This document shows positions 35,831-44,582 of a stretch of 64,000 bases of DNA, one piece after another. How positions within the stretch are numbered: position 1 is the stretch's first letter; each line of letters opens with the position of its first letter. The DNA lies in assembly GCA_038530555.1 (NCBI GenBank), contig JBCBCN010000001.1:372001-436000 (forward strand), read 5' to 3'. Source of the DNA: HKCCE3408 sp038530555 (GTDB lineage: Bacteria; Pseudomonadota; Alphaproteobacteria; Rhodobacterales; Rhodobacteraceae). The notes below the pieces were generated by a model, which worked only from the letters and a program-made list of their open reading frames with translations, was not told the DNA's origin and did not search any database. Made by a program: the position numbers and the translations under genes.

Positions 35831-36415
35831 TTAGGCCTCCAGCTCCGCATCCCAATAAAGGAAATCGAGCCAGGTTTCGTGCAGGTGGTTCGGCGGGAAC
35901 TTCCGCCCCAAATTGCGCAACTCTTCGGCCCCCGGCTGTCGCGGGGCGCGGCGCAGCGACAAGCCGGATTGCTTGAGGCTTTTGGAGCCCTTCTTGAGAT
36001 TGCATTTGCCGCAGGCCGCCACGACATTCTCCCAGGTCGTCACGCCGCCCCGGGCCCGTGGCACAACATGGTCAAAAGTCAGATCCCCCTTCGCGCCGCA
36101 ATATTGGCACGAGAACGCGTCGCGCAAAAACAGATTAAAGCGGGTGAAAGCAACCTTCTTTTGCGGCTTGATGTAGTCGCGAAGGACCACCACCGAAGGG
36201 ATGCGGATCTCGGTTGTGGGGGAGCGCACCACCTCGTCGTATTCCGCCACGATCTGAACCCGGTCAAGGAACGCGGCCTTCACCGCCTCCTGCCAGGTCC
36301 ACAGCGACAAGGGATAATAGCTCAGCGGGCGGTAATCGGCGTTGAGCACCAGCGCGGGGTTGTGCCGCAGAGAGCCGGGCTCACGCACGAAACTGGTCCT
36401 GAACTCGCTGTCCAT
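35831..36415 (-). CDS. HNH endonuclease family protein
   Basis: A 194-residue protein with an HNH nuclease core near its middle: CQYCGAKGDLTFDHVVPRARGG, then WENVVAACGKCNLKKGSKS. Two CxxC pairs probably bind zinc, and DH...N...K are the catalytic HNH positions. Single-copy HNH proteins of this size are widespread in alphaproteobacteria with no known role; there is no restriction or intron partner nearby. An NrdR-like motif lies about 120 bases upstream (36535-36550) and is discussed among the rejected items. Confidence 0.9.
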   Translation of the reverse strand: MDSEFRTSFVREPGSLRHNPALVLNADYRPLSYYPLSLWTWQEAVKAAFLDRVQIVAEYDEVVRSPTTEIRIPSVVVLRDYIKPQKKVAFTRFNLFLRDAFSCQYCGAKGDLTFDHVVPRARGGVTTWENVVAACGKCNLKKGSKSLKQSGLSLRRAPRQPGAEELRNLGRKFPPNHLHETWLDFLYWDAELEA

Positions 36416-36616
36416 CGCTGATATACCTCGGCCCGCTTCCCCTGCCGCGCCGCGGCCTTACATGGCGCGCGACATCGTGCTGCCGGGTGCGTCCAGATCG
36501 GCTTGATGCTGGCGCACTCCGTCTGATCTTGGCGCCACTATATCTAGGCGCTGGCATCTGACAAGCCCCGTTCCTTAGCGCTTGCGACCGCATAGGTTGA
36601 GCCGTAGCCTGAGGCC

Positions 36617-37039
36617 ATGACCACGCCACGCAGAGGCGCCATCGACGGTGTTTTGGAAGCCGCGCTGTATGCCGAAAATCTCGACGCGGCCGAAGCGTTC
36701 TACGCGGGCTTTCTGGGCCTGGAAATACGGCTGCGCGCGGGCAATCGGCACGTTTTTTTCAATGCAGGCGGCACGGTGCTTTTGGTGTTCAACCCGGCCG
36801 AGACGGTCACACCGCCACCGCAAGGCGCCCTGCCCGTCCCGCCGCACGGGGCCCAAGGACCAGGTCATGTGTGTTTCGCTATGTCCGCCGACGAGATCGA
36901 GGCTCTCAAAGCGCGTGCCCTTGCGGCTGATATTCCGGTCGATGCGGATTTCACCTGGCCCAATGGCGCGCGCTCGCTCTATCTGCGCGATCCGGCGGGC
37001 AATTCGGTGGAGTTTGCCGAGCGCAGGCTGTGGTTCTGA
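36617..37039 (+). CDS. VOC (glyoxalase/bleomycin-resistance) family protein
   Basis: A 140-residue vicinal-oxygen-chelate protein with two beta-alpha-beta-beta-beta halves: LDAAEAFYAGFLGLEIRLR at the N-terminus and GHVCFAMSADEI, then LYLRDPAGNSVEF at the C-terminus. A possible metal His (GHVCF) and Glu (SVEF) are present; the first-half ligand position is not obvious. The substrate cannot be inferred. It stands alone, divergent from the HNH gene. Confidence 0.85.
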   Translation: MTTPRRGAIDGVLEAALYAENLDAAEAFYAGFLGLEIRLRAGNRHVFFNAGGTVLLVFNPAETVTPPPQGALPVPPHGAQGPGHVCFAMSADEIEALKARALAADIPVDADFTWPNGARSLYLRDPAGNSVEFAERRLWF

Positions 37040-37046
37040 GCGGCGT

Positions 37047-37721
37047 CTAAGCGGCGTCTTCGAGCCCGAGGCGGTCCCGCAAAAACGCCAGCGCCACGCT
37101 TAAGCCGTCCGGCGCGATGCCGTGGCCCGTGCCCTTCATGACATGGGCGAAAACCTCCACACCCGCGGCTTGCAACGCTTGCGCCGCTTCTGGCAGGCTT
37201 TGCGGCGGCACGACTTCGTCCTGGTCGCCATGGATCAGCAAAACCGGCGGGCGCACAGCGATCTCATCGGCCAGGGTCTCGGGTTGCAGCAGCCGACCGG
37301 AGAAGCCGACCAGGGCGGCCAGGGGCTCAACCCGGCGCAGCGCCACTTGGAGCGTCATCATCGTGCCCTGGCTGAAACCGATGATCGCGGTCTGATCGGC
37401 TGTCACGCCCTCCTCGACCATCACCGCGTCAAGGAAAGCGTTCAGGTCGTCGCTCGCCCGCGCCATCCCGGCCATCGCCGCCTCTTCGCTGGAGCCGTCG
37501 ATCCAGGGGATCGGGAACCACTGAAACCCCGCCGGGTTCATCGCCGAACGCTCGGGCGCATCAGGGGCCACGAAAGCGGTGCCGGGCAGATGCGGGCCAA
37601 GCGGCTCGGCGAGGCCCAAAAGATCGGCGCCATCCGCGCCATAGCCGTGCAGGAAGATCACCAAACGCTGCGCTTCGCCCGGGGGCACGCCCGCGCGCCC
37701 GTGCCGCAAAATATCGCTCAT
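37047..37721 (-). CDS. alpha/beta hydrolase, carboxylesterase/phospholipase type
   Basis: A 224-residue serine esterase. The oxyanion-hole motif is VIFLHGYGADGADL, the nucleophile elbow is IGFSQGTMM, the acid is in LLIHGDQDEVVPP and the His in KGTGHGI. The start is fixed by an ATGA overlap with the glycosylase gene (37718-37721). The family hydrolyses short-chain esters; the physiological substrate is unknown. Confidence 0.9.
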   Translation of the reverse strand: MSDILRHGRAGVPPGEAQRLVIFLHGYGADGADLLGLAEPLGPHLPGTAFVAPDAPERSAMNPAGFQWFPIPWIDGSSEEAAMAGMARASDDLNAFLDAVMVEEGVTADQTAIIGFSQGTMMTLQVALRRVEPLAALVGFSGRLLQPETLADEIAVRPPVLLIHGDQDEVVPPQSLPEAAQALQAAGVEVFAHVMKGTGHGIAPDGLSVALAFLRDRLGLEDAA

Positions 37722-38341
37722 AACTGCTCCTGTCGGCCCTTCGCGGCGAGGTAGTAGACCCAAATCGCCCGAGCGGCAATCGCCCGCCAAGGCGCCCAGC
37801 TTCTCGCCATTTGATCGAGCGCGCGCTCCGACGGACGTTCGGGCAGCTCCCAGATCAGGCGCACGCCTTCTTGCAGCGCCAGATCTCCTGGGGCGAAGAC
37901 ATCCGCCAGACCCAGGGCCTGCATCGCGTAGATCTCGGCGGTCCAACGCCCGATCCCCTTATGGCGGCAGAGGCTTGCGACGGCCTCCTCCGGCTCCATC
38001 CGCGCCAGCGCGCCGTAGTCCTGACCCGAGGCGGCGAGCGCGCGGAGATAGGCCTGTTTCGGCCGCGTGAGCCCGACCTCGATCAGCACCGCATCCGGTG
38101 CCTCGGTCATCACCGATGGATCATCAAGCCCCGCCGCCTGAAAGCGGGCCCAGATCGCCGCCGCAGACCGGGTCGAGACCTGTTGGCCGATGATCGCGAA
38201 GGCCAGCGCGCCAAAGCCCTGGGGCTTACGCATGAGCGGCAAGGGCCCCGTTGCAGCAAGCACCGGGCCGAAGCGCGTCTCAAGCTGGGCCAGAGCCGCC
38301 GCCCCTTCGGCCAGATCGGCCTCTGTCTCAATACGCCGCAT
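37718..38341 (-). CDS. DNA-3-methyladenine glycosylase (AlkA-like)
   Basis: A 207-residue HhH-GPD DNA glycosylase that removes alkylated bases. The helix-hairpin-helix and catalytic region reads LCRHKGIGRWTAEIYAMQALG, then DVFAPGDLALQEGV with the catalytic Asp, and ends WRAIAARAIWVYYL. It lacks the N-terminal domain of E. coli AlkA, as do many bacterial members. It is translationally coupled to the downstream esterase. Confidence 0.9.
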   Translation of the reverse strand: MRRIETEADLAEGAAALAQLETRFGPVLAATGPLPLMRKPQGFGALAFAIIGQQVSTRSAAAIWARFQAAGLDDPSVMTEAPDAVLIEVGLTRPKQAYLRALAASGQDYGALARMEPEEAVASLCRHKGIGRWTAEIYAMQALGLADVFAPGDLALQEGVRLIWELPERPSERALDQMARSWAPWRAIAARAIWVYYLAAKGRQEQL

Positions 38342-38386
38342 GGGCCCTGCCTAGACGCAAGCCTGCCGAAAGGCTAGCAGCGGAAT

Positions 38387-39634
38387 ATGGCGATGCTTGA
38401 GACCCATTCGGCCGACGACGCCGAGACCGCGCGGCAGACGCGCCGGACCTGGCGCAATGTCGGCGTTTTGGTGGCCGCGCAGGCCGTGCTGGGTGGTCAG
38501 ATGCCGCTGCTGTTTGTAGTCTCAGCTCTTGCCGGTCAACAGCTGGCGCCGACACCGCTTTTGGCGACTTTGCCGATCTCGCTGATTGTCTTTGGCTCTA
38601 TGACAACCTCGCCGTGGCTCTCGGCGCTTATGCAAAGCCAGGGTCGCCGCTTGGGCTTTGTCATTGGCGCGCTCGGCGGGGCGGCGGGCAGCGCGCTCGG
38701 GGCGGTCGGCATGCTCCAGGGGGAGTTCCTTTACCTCGCTGTAGGCTCTTATTTCACCGGCATCTACATGTCGGCCCACGCCCTTTATCGCTTTGCCGCC
38801 GCCGATAGCGCCGGCGAAGCGATCCGCGCTCGGGCGATTTCCTATGTGATGGCGGGCGGGCTTCTCTCTGCAATCATCGGCCCCCAGCTCGTAAAGCTGA
38901 CCGAAGGCGCGACGGCCACTCCGTTTTTCGCGAGCTACCTTGCTGTGGTCGCGCTCAATCTGGTGGGCGTATTTCTCTTTGCTTTCTTGGATCTGCCCAA
39001 ACCCGCCCCACCCAGTGCGGCGGACGGGCCGCTGCGCAGCCGGGCCGAGATGCTGCGCGATCCACGCATCGCGGTGGCTGTGATCTGCGGCATGGTCAGC
39101 TATGCGCTGATGAACCTGATGATGACGTCGACGCCTCTGGCCGTGGTGGGCTGTGGCTTTGGCACGGGCGATGCGGCCGATGTCGTGATGGCCCATGTCC
39201 TGGCGATGTTTGCGCCGTCGTTTTTCACAGGCCACCTGATCGGGCGGTTCGGCGCGCTTAGGATTATCGCGGTGGGCCTGGCCTGTCTGGCGATGGCGGG
39301 CGGCGTGGCCCTGGCCGGGGTGGAATTGTCGAACTTCTTCATCGCGCTGATCCTGCTCGGGGTTGGCTGGAATTTCGGCTTTATCGGCGCGACGGCGCTT
39401 CTGGCGGCCAGTCATAGCGCAGCAGAGCGCGGCCGGATCCAGGGCATGAACGATTTTTTCGTTTTCGGCCTGGTGACGGTGGCGTCTTTGTCCTCTGGTG
39501 GGTTGATCAATTCCGGGCCCGAGATCACCGATGGCTGGGTGGCGGTCAACATCGCCATGGCGCCATTCCTGGCACTGGCGGCAGGCGCGTTGATCTGGCT
39601 TTGGCGGCGCGAGCGGACCCCGGCCGTGGCCTGA
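38387..39634 (+). CDS. MFS transporter
   Basis: A 415-residue polytopic protein with about 12 hydrophobic segments and a central loop (PKPAPPSAADGPLRSRAEMLRD, about residues 204-225), as expected for the major facilitator superfamily. The N-terminal half has SAHALYRFAAADSAGEAIRARAISYVMAGG, an MFS-like loop. Substrate unknown. It starts 45 bases from the divergent glycosylase gene and ends just before a type B element. Confidence 0.88.
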   Translation: MAMLETHSADDAETARQTRRTWRNVGVLVAAQAVLGGQMPLLFVVSALAGQQLAPTPLLATLPISLIVFGSMTTSPWLSALMQSQGRRLGFVIGALGGAAGSALGAVGMLQGEFLYLAVGSYFTGIYMSAHALYRFAAADSAGEAIRARAISYVMAGGLLSAIIGPQLVKLTEGATATPFFASYLAVVALNLVGVFLFAFLDLPKPAPPSAADGPLRSRAEMLRDPRIAVAVICGMVSYALMNLMMTSTPLAVVGCGFGTGDAADVVMAHVLAMFAPSFFTGHLIGRFGALRIIAVGLACLAMAGGVALAGVELSNFFIALILLGVGWNFGFIGATALLAASHSAAERGRIQGMNDFFVFGLVTVASLSSGGLINSGPEITDGWVAVNIAMAPFLALAAGALIWLWRRERTPAVA

Positions 39635-39653
39635 GACCCTGCCCGGCGGGTTT

Positions 39654-39674
39654 GAGTATTTTTGAAAAGTGAAG
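39654..39674 (+). repeat. dispersed element type B, copy 2
   Basis: GAGTATTTTTGAAAAGTGAA (39654-39673), the reverse complement of the family core. It lies 19 bases after the MFS stop and abuts the methyltransferase stop on the other strand. A small GC palindrome (GCCCGGCGGG) precedes it. Confidence 0.65.
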
Positions 39675-40430
39675 CTAGCCCGCGGGCTCGAACAGGCTGA
39701 CCACACTTAAAAGATAGCCGAACTCATCGGAATGGGCGCGCCAGATCTCGGCCTCGGAGGAGGCCATCGCCAGAACTTCAGACAAATCTTCATAGGTTTC
39801 GGCCTCTAGGCGCAGAGCTTCAATCCGTGCATCCAGCGGTCGATAGTAGTTTTCCCAGGCCGCGGCACTCAGGCGACGCTGTCCGAGGATACGAAAGCCG
39901 GTTTTATGGATCCAGGTCGAGATACCGTTGCGCATCTCAGGATAGTCTTCCCACATCGCGCGCACTTCAGAAGACGGCGTGTCCGTGAACCAGCAACATT
40001 CCGAGAAGGCAATCACGCCGCGAGGCTTCAGCGCGTTGCGCCAGTGATCGAGGCAGGCCTCGATCCCTTCGATATAGGCCGCACCTGCGCACCAGATCAG
40101 ATCGAACGGCCCCAGGGTGACTGGATCATGCGCCGTGCCATCCTCGAGCCGCTCACGCGCGATCAATTGGCCGCGCAGAACGCGGGCCTCGGGGTGGTCG
40201 CGCCGCGCGCGGGCGGCAAAGCGGGCATGTTTGTCGAAGGCGGTGACGCGGGCCTCGGGGGCCAATTGCTCCAGCGCAGCTATGTCAGCGCCGGGCCCGT
40301 AGGCTGCATCACAGATTTCCGCGCCACGAGGAAGGGTAAGCAAGCGCCCGAGCCCGGCCACATCCGCCGCCTCGCCCGGGCCTTCCCGGGGCAGCCCGTC
40401 ATGCAGGCGCCAGAATGCGCCTTGCGTCAT
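39675..40430 (-). CDS. class I SAM-dependent methyltransferase
   Basis: A 251-residue Rossmann methyltransferase. The SAM-binding motif I is EICDAAYGPGADIAAL (residues about 37-52), motif II-like ARVTAFDKH, and motif IV-like PFDLIWCAGAAYIEGI. The substrate is unknown. Its ATG overlaps the cysS stop as ATGA (40427-40430), so it is coupled to cysS. In motif I the more usual G-x-G-x-G appears as YGPGAD. Confidence 0.85.
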   Translation of the reverse strand: MTQGAFWRLHDGLPREGPGEAADVAGLGRLLTLPRGAEICDAAYGPGADIAALEQLAPEARVTAFDKHARFAARARRDHPEARVLRGQLIARERLEDGTAHDPVTLGPFDLIWCAGAAYIEGIEACLDHWRNALKPRGVIAFSECCWFTDTPSSEVRAMWEDYPEMRNGISTWIHKTGFRILGQRRLSAAAWENYYRPLDARIEALRLEAETYEDLSEVLAMASSEAEIWRAHSDEFGYLLSVVSLFEPAG

Positions 40431-41809
40431 AGGATGCCCGCGAGGGCCGCCGGATCAAAGCCCGGCGGTGCCACCAGCTCGATGCCGGTCTTGGACATGC
40501 GCACTTCGAGCCCTGCGCCAGTCAACGCTGTTTTGAGCCGGTCGACCTCGGTGAAGTCCTTGCTCTGCATCGCCTGCGCACGGGCAGCGCTGAGCGCGGC
40601 CTCGAAGGCCGTGAGATCGGCGCCTGGGCCAGTGCTATCCTCGACCCAGCCGCCGAGCTCCTCCGTCAAAAGGCCCATGAACTGCGCCGAGCCTTTCAGG
40701 CCCGCTGCGTCGCCCCTGGCGGCCATGGCGTGGAGCGCCGCGATCGCCCCGGCGGAGTTCAGATCATCAGCGACGGCAGCCAGCACGTCTCGGGCCACCG
40801 GACCGGCGGTCACGCCTTCGGTGAGCGCGCGCCATTTGCGCAAATGCCCCTCAGCCTCTCGCAGGCGTGCCTCGGTCCAATCGAGCGTCTTGCGGTACTG
40901 CGTGCCCAGAAGGACCAGGCGGATCACCTCACCCGGCACGCCCTCGTCCAGCAGATCGCGCACGGTGAAGAAATTGCCCAGGGATTTGGACATCTTCCGG
41001 CCCTCGACCTGCAACATCTCGTTGTGCAGCCAGATCCGCGCCATGCCGTGCCCGACGCAGCGCGATTGCGCCATCTCGTTCTCGTGGTGCGGAAACTGCA
41101 GATCCGACCCCCCGGCATGGATGTCAAATTCCGGGCCCAGCAAGTCTGCGGCCATGGCAGAGCACTCGATATGCCAGCCCGGGCGACCGCGGCCCCAGGG
41201 GCTGTCCCAACCGGGCAGATCGGGGCCGGAGGGTTTCCAGAGCACGAAATCCATGGCGTCGCGCTTGTAGGGCGCCACCTCGACGCGGGCTCCCGCGATC
41301 ATATCCTCGATCGAACGACCCGCGAAGCTGCCGTAATCGGGGTCACTGGCCACCGAAAAGAGCACATGGCCCTCGGCCTCATATGCGTGGCCCTTGGTGA
41401 CCAGTTCCTCGATCATCGCGACCATCTGGGCAATGTAATCCGTGGCGCGCGGCATCGCGTTGGGCTCCAACACGCCCAGGGCGGCCAGATCGTCGAGATA
41501 CCACCCCGAGGTTTCCGCGGTAATGTCTGAGATCGGGCGGCCCGTCTCAGCGGCGCGTGCATTAATCTTGTCGTCTATGTCTGTGAAATTGCGCACGAAA
41601 GTCACGTTTTCAGCGCCGTAGACATGCCGCAATAGCCGAAAGAGCAGGTCAAACGCCACCGCCGAGCGCGCATTGCCGATATGGGCGCGGTCATAGACGG
41701 TCGGCCCACAGAGATAGAGCGATACCTTGCCGGGTTCCATCGGCTGCAACGTCTCGATGCGGCGGCTTTTGGAGTTGCGAAGGCGGATTTCTATGGGCTG
41801 ATCGGTCAT
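40427..41809 (-). CDS. cysS: cysteinyl-tRNA synthetase
   Basis: Class I synthetase charging tRNA-Cys, 460 residues. The zinc Cys and HIGH-like motif are in LYLCGPTVYDRAHIGNARS; the zinc site continues at GRPGWHIECSAM; the KMSKS motif is GRKMSKSLGNFF. The C-terminal anticodon-binding part is present. The following methyltransferase gene overlaps its stop. Confidence 0.96.
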   Translation of the reverse strand: MTDQPIEIRLRNSKSRRIETLQPMEPGKVSLYLCGPTVYDRAHIGNARSAVAFDLLFRLLRHVYGAENVTFVRNFTDIDDKINARAAETGRPISDITAETSGWYLDDLAALGVLEPNAMPRATDYIAQMVAMIEELVTKGHAYEAEGHVLFSVASDPDYGSFAGRSIEDMIAGARVEVAPYKRDAMDFVLWKPSGPDLPGWDSPWGRGRPGWHIECSAMAADLLGPEFDIHAGGSDLQFPHHENEMAQSRCVGHGMARIWLHNEMLQVEGRKMSKSLGNFFTVRDLLDEGVPGEVIRLVLLGTQYRKTLDWTEARLREAEGHLRKWRALTEGVTAGPVARDVLAAVADDLNSAGAIAALHAMAARGDAAGLKGSAQFMGLLTEELGGWVEDSTGPGADLTAFEAALSAARAQAMQSKDFTEVDRLKTALTGAGLEVRMSKTGIELVAPPGFDPAALAGIL

Positions 41810-42042
41810 GGGGATCGCGTCTGGTTGAAGGTTGTGGCGCCTCCGGTCGGCCCGAAGCGCGGTGCGCTTGTGAATAGGCTAGGCAAAAGCCGCAAGCAAC
41901 GACCGATCCCGCGGGGTGGACGGTCGGAACGCCGTCGAGGCTTGCGGCTTTCGGCGAAACCCGGCGCATAGGTGCGGCATGGCATCTCGGTTCGCGCACA
42001 GTGCTTGCGTTTTGATTGTCAAATACAGATGCTGCAACTGAC

Positions 42043-42408
42043 ATGTTTGGTGAGCTCGTAGAACGGCATTGCGCGGCTCTGCCCGGAGCCGAAGCGCAAC
42101 ACCCTTTCGGACCTGAGACTGAGGTCTGGAAAGTGGGTGGTCGTATGTTCGCGGCATATACCCATGACGGGCGCGGCCTCTCGGTCCGTTGCGAGGACGG
42201 GCCCACCGCGCAACGCCTTGTGCAAAACGGCCAGGCAGAATCCGTGCCCTATCTCAAACCCGGCGGCTGGGTTTTGTTCCCCTGGGAGCGGACTAATCCC
42301 GATGAGTTGCGCGCCCGCCTCACGGCAAGCTATATGCGCATCAGGCGGGAGCTTAGTGCCGAAGTGCTTAGCGGCTTGCCGCCCCTTTCGAACGAACAGC
42401 TACACTAG
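42043..42408 (+). CDS. MmcQ/YjbR family DNA-binding-like protein
   Basis: A 121-residue protein of the YjbR/MmcQ family (CyaY-like fold). Seen: HCAALPGAEAQHPFGPETEVWKVGGRMFAAYT, then LSVRCEDGPTAQRLVQN and KPGGWVLFPW. The role of the family is unclear; nucleic-acid binding has been proposed. The ATG at 42043 fits the family start; an in-frame TTG at 42016 is possible. Neither has a strong ribosome site. Confidence 0.85.
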   Translation: MFGELVERHCAALPGAEAQHPFGPETEVWKVGGRMFAAYTHDGRGLSVRCEDGPTAQRLVQNGQAESVPYLKPGGWVLFPWERTNPDELRARLTASYMRIRRELSAEVLSGLPPLSNEQLH

Positions 42409-42464
42409 CCACGCCCCCACTGCCCTCGGCCCGGGCGAATGGCTTGGGGTGAGGAGACGGCGAC

Positions 42465-43652
42465 ATGCGCGCATCGGAACGCTTGCGAGGCTTGAACGGC
42501 GATGGCGATGACGGCTGGGGCCTTTTCTACCGCGCGCGGCAGATGGTGGCGGCGGGCGAGAAGGTTCTAGAGCTGACCATCGGGGAGCATGATATTCCCA
42601 CCGAACAGTCTATCCTCGATGTGCTCCACCGGGCCGCAAGCTCGGGCGATACCGGCTATGCTCCCGTGCCGGGTATGGACGCATTGCGTGACGCGGTGGT
42701 GGCGCGCGCCGCGCGTGTGACGGGCGCCCAAATCGTGCGGGAGAATGTGCTGATCACGCCGGGTGGTCAGGCGGGCCTATTTTCCGCCCATGCCGCTGTT
42801 CTCGATCCTGGCGATGTCGGCCTGCATATCGATCCCTTTTATGCGACCTATCCCGGTACGATCCGCGGCGTCAGCGGCGTGCCCGTTGCCGTCGAGGCCC
42901 GTGCGAGCGATGGCTTTCAACCCAAGGCGGAAGATCTCGACCAAGCCGCCGCATCCCACAAGGCCCGTTCACTGCTGATCAACACGCCGAATAACCCAAC
43001 CGGCGCGGTCTATAGCGAGCAGACACTCCAGGGCATTGCCGAGGTGGCGCAGGCCCGCGATCTCTGGGTCATTTCAGATGAGGTTTATGACAGCCAGATC
43101 TGGCACGGGCGTCACCTGAGCCCGCTCACGCTGCCCGGCATGGCGGAGCGTACGCTTGTGATCGGCTCGATGTCGAAAAGCCACGCGATGACCGGCTCAC
43201 GGCTCGGTTGGGTAATCGGCCCGGCCGATCTGATCGCGGCGATGATCGATCTGGCCACGACCACGACCTACGGCGTGCCGGGCTATATTCAGCAGGCGGG
43301 ACTGTTTGGCCTTGGCCAGGGCGCGGAGATCGAGGCGCGCGTTGGCGCCCCGTTTCAGAGGCGGCGCAATCTGATGATGCGCCTGCTTGATGGCCAAAAC
43401 GTGCTCAGCGTAGTGCCCGCGGACGGCGCGATGTATGTGATGCTCGATGTGAGCGGAACCGGGCTGAGCGGGGCGGACTTCGCGGAGCGTCTATTGGACG
43501 AAGAAGGGATCGCGGTGATGCCAGGCGCTAGCTTCGGTGCCGCGGCTCGGAGCCATATCCGCGTGGCCATGACGCTGGAGGATCAGGCCTTCGAAGATGC
43601 GATGGGTCGGCTCATAGCCTTTGCCACCGCCCAGGTTCACGCCACAGCCTGA
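42465..43652 (+). CDS. pyridoxal-phosphate aminotransferase, class I/II
   Basis: A 395-residue fold-type I aminotransferase. PLP-site features: VLITPGGQAGLFSAHAAV, the conserved NTPNNPTGAVYSEQ, WVISDEVYDSQIW with the cofactor Asp, and the Schiff-base Lys in IGSMSKSHAMTGSRLGWV. The distal carboxylate-binding Arg is near the C-terminus (SHIRVAM). The amino acid substrate cannot be read from this. It follows the YjbR-type gene by 56 bases on the same strand and ends at a shared hairpin. Confidence 0.9.
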   Translation: MRASERLRGLNGDGDDGWGLFYRARQMVAAGEKVLELTIGEHDIPTEQSILDVLHRAASSGDTGYAPVPGMDALRDAVVARAARVTGAQIVRENVLITPGGQAGLFSAHAAVLDPGDVGLHIDPFYATYPGTIRGVSGVPVAVEARASDGFQPKAEDLDQAAASHKARSLLINTPNNPTGAVYSEQTLQGIAEVAQARDLWVISDEVYDSQIWHGRHLSPLTLPGMAERTLVIGSMSKSHAMTGSRLGWVIGPADLIAAMIDLATTTTYGVPGYIQQAGLFGLGQGAEIEARVGAPFQRRRNLMMRLLDGQNVLSVVPADGAMYVMLDVSGTGLSGADFAERLLDEEGIAVMPGASFGAAARSHIRVAMTLEDQAFEDAMGRLIAFATAQVHATA

Positions 43653-43665
43653 CCCGCAAACGAAA

Positions 43666-43698
43666 CGTGCCGCCGACCCAGCGAGGGTCAGCGGCACG
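43666..43698. terminator. convergent bidirectional hairpin
   Basis: CGTGCCGCCGACCC (43666-43679) pairs with GGGTCAGCGGCACG (43685-43698), with one mismatch and a 5-base loop. It lies between the stops of the aminotransferase (plus) and outer-membrane protein (minus) genes. There is no T tract on either side, so it may also act as an mRNA end protector. Confidence 0.7.
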
Positions 43699-43721
43699 GA
43701 TGTGTTCGTATTGAGACTGCT

Positions 43722-44327
43722 TCAGAAGCGGTAGGACACCCGCGCGCTGAAGGTCGTCACGTCGACGTCGATCCCGGTATCGTCGAAATCGTCGAACTCA
43801 TGGTAAGTGACATCCCCGCCGAGGATGACCGAGTTGCCGAGGTCATAGTTGACGCCAAGACCCGCGAGCCAGCCGGTATCGGAAAATTCCGTGCCGCCGA
43901 TCGTGGCGTCGGCCGTCACGACGCCCAAGGCACCATAGCCCAGAAAGCCGTTGCCAAAGTCATAGCCGCCGCGGAACCGCAGGCGTGCAATGTCGTCGAT
44001 CGTGCCCGCACCGCCATCAAGGTCGATATCGGCGTCATCATAGTCGATCTCGGCGCCGATGACGGTCGTGCCGAAATCCCACTGATAGCCCGCATGCAGG
44101 CCGAAGAAATCGCCGTCACCGCCGACAGTCGCCGCGCCGGACGTGTCGACATCGGCGCCGCCATACTGGCCACCGAAGTAGAAGCCGGTCCAATCCGGCG
44201 TCGTGGCCGCGACCGGCGCGGGTGCGATGGTCACTGGCTCTTGCTGGGGCGCTTGCAGGCCGCCAGCGGTTGCTGCACCGGCCAAGCCGAAGCTGAGGGC
44301 CGTGCCCAAAAGAAATGTGGTGCGCAT
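43722..44327 (-). CDS. outer-membrane beta-barrel protein
   Basis: A 201-residue exported protein with a Sec signal (MRTTFLLGTALSFGLAGAAT) and a mature part of alternating strands: WTGFYFGGQYGGADVD, FFGLHAGYQWDFG, RLRFRGGYDFGNGFLGYGALG. It ends in the aromatic SARVSYRF typical of barrels recognised by the Bam complex. It resembles the small OmpA-like/Omp25 porin type (8 strands). Many Asp residues face the loops. It is convergent with the aminotransferase gene. Confidence 0.88.
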   Translation of the reverse strand: MRTTFLLGTALSFGLAGAATAGGLQAPQQEPVTIAPAPVAATTPDWTGFYFGGQYGGADVDTSGAATVGGDGDFFGLHAGYQWDFGTTVIGAEIDYDDADIDLDGGAGTIDDIARLRFRGGYDFGNGFLGYGALGVVTADATIGGTEFSDTGWLAGLGVNYDLGNSVILGGDVTYHEFDDFDDTGIDVDVTTFSARVSYRF

Positions 44328-44582
44328 GGAACTGCTCCTTTGTTTGCATCCACTCTAACGCGCAGACCGCGGATGAGTTTCATCCTGGGAGGTGCGGCCC
44401 GCGCGTTGGGTCAGACATGGAAAGCGCGGCACCGGATTACCAATCACGAGGTTGGTAACACTCTGACATAATGAGATAACGCGCTAGAGACCGCCAAGCC
44501 GCCGCCGGAATATCGGCGCGCTTTGGCCCATTTGCCGAGGCTCGCGCGATTGTGAGGGAACAAAACCCGCCGTGACGGACGT

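Noticed and set aside
35831..36415. HNH protein as part of a defence or restriction system.
   Set aside because: No methyltransferase specificity unit, helicase or toxin lies beside it; solitary HNH proteins of this size are common in these bacteria.
36535..36550. CCACTATATCTAGGCG, an NrdR-like motif between the HNH and VOC genes.
   Set aside because: It is single, lies between genes unrelated to ribonucleotide reduction, and is part of a GCGCC/GGCGC palindrome that could explain it otherwise.
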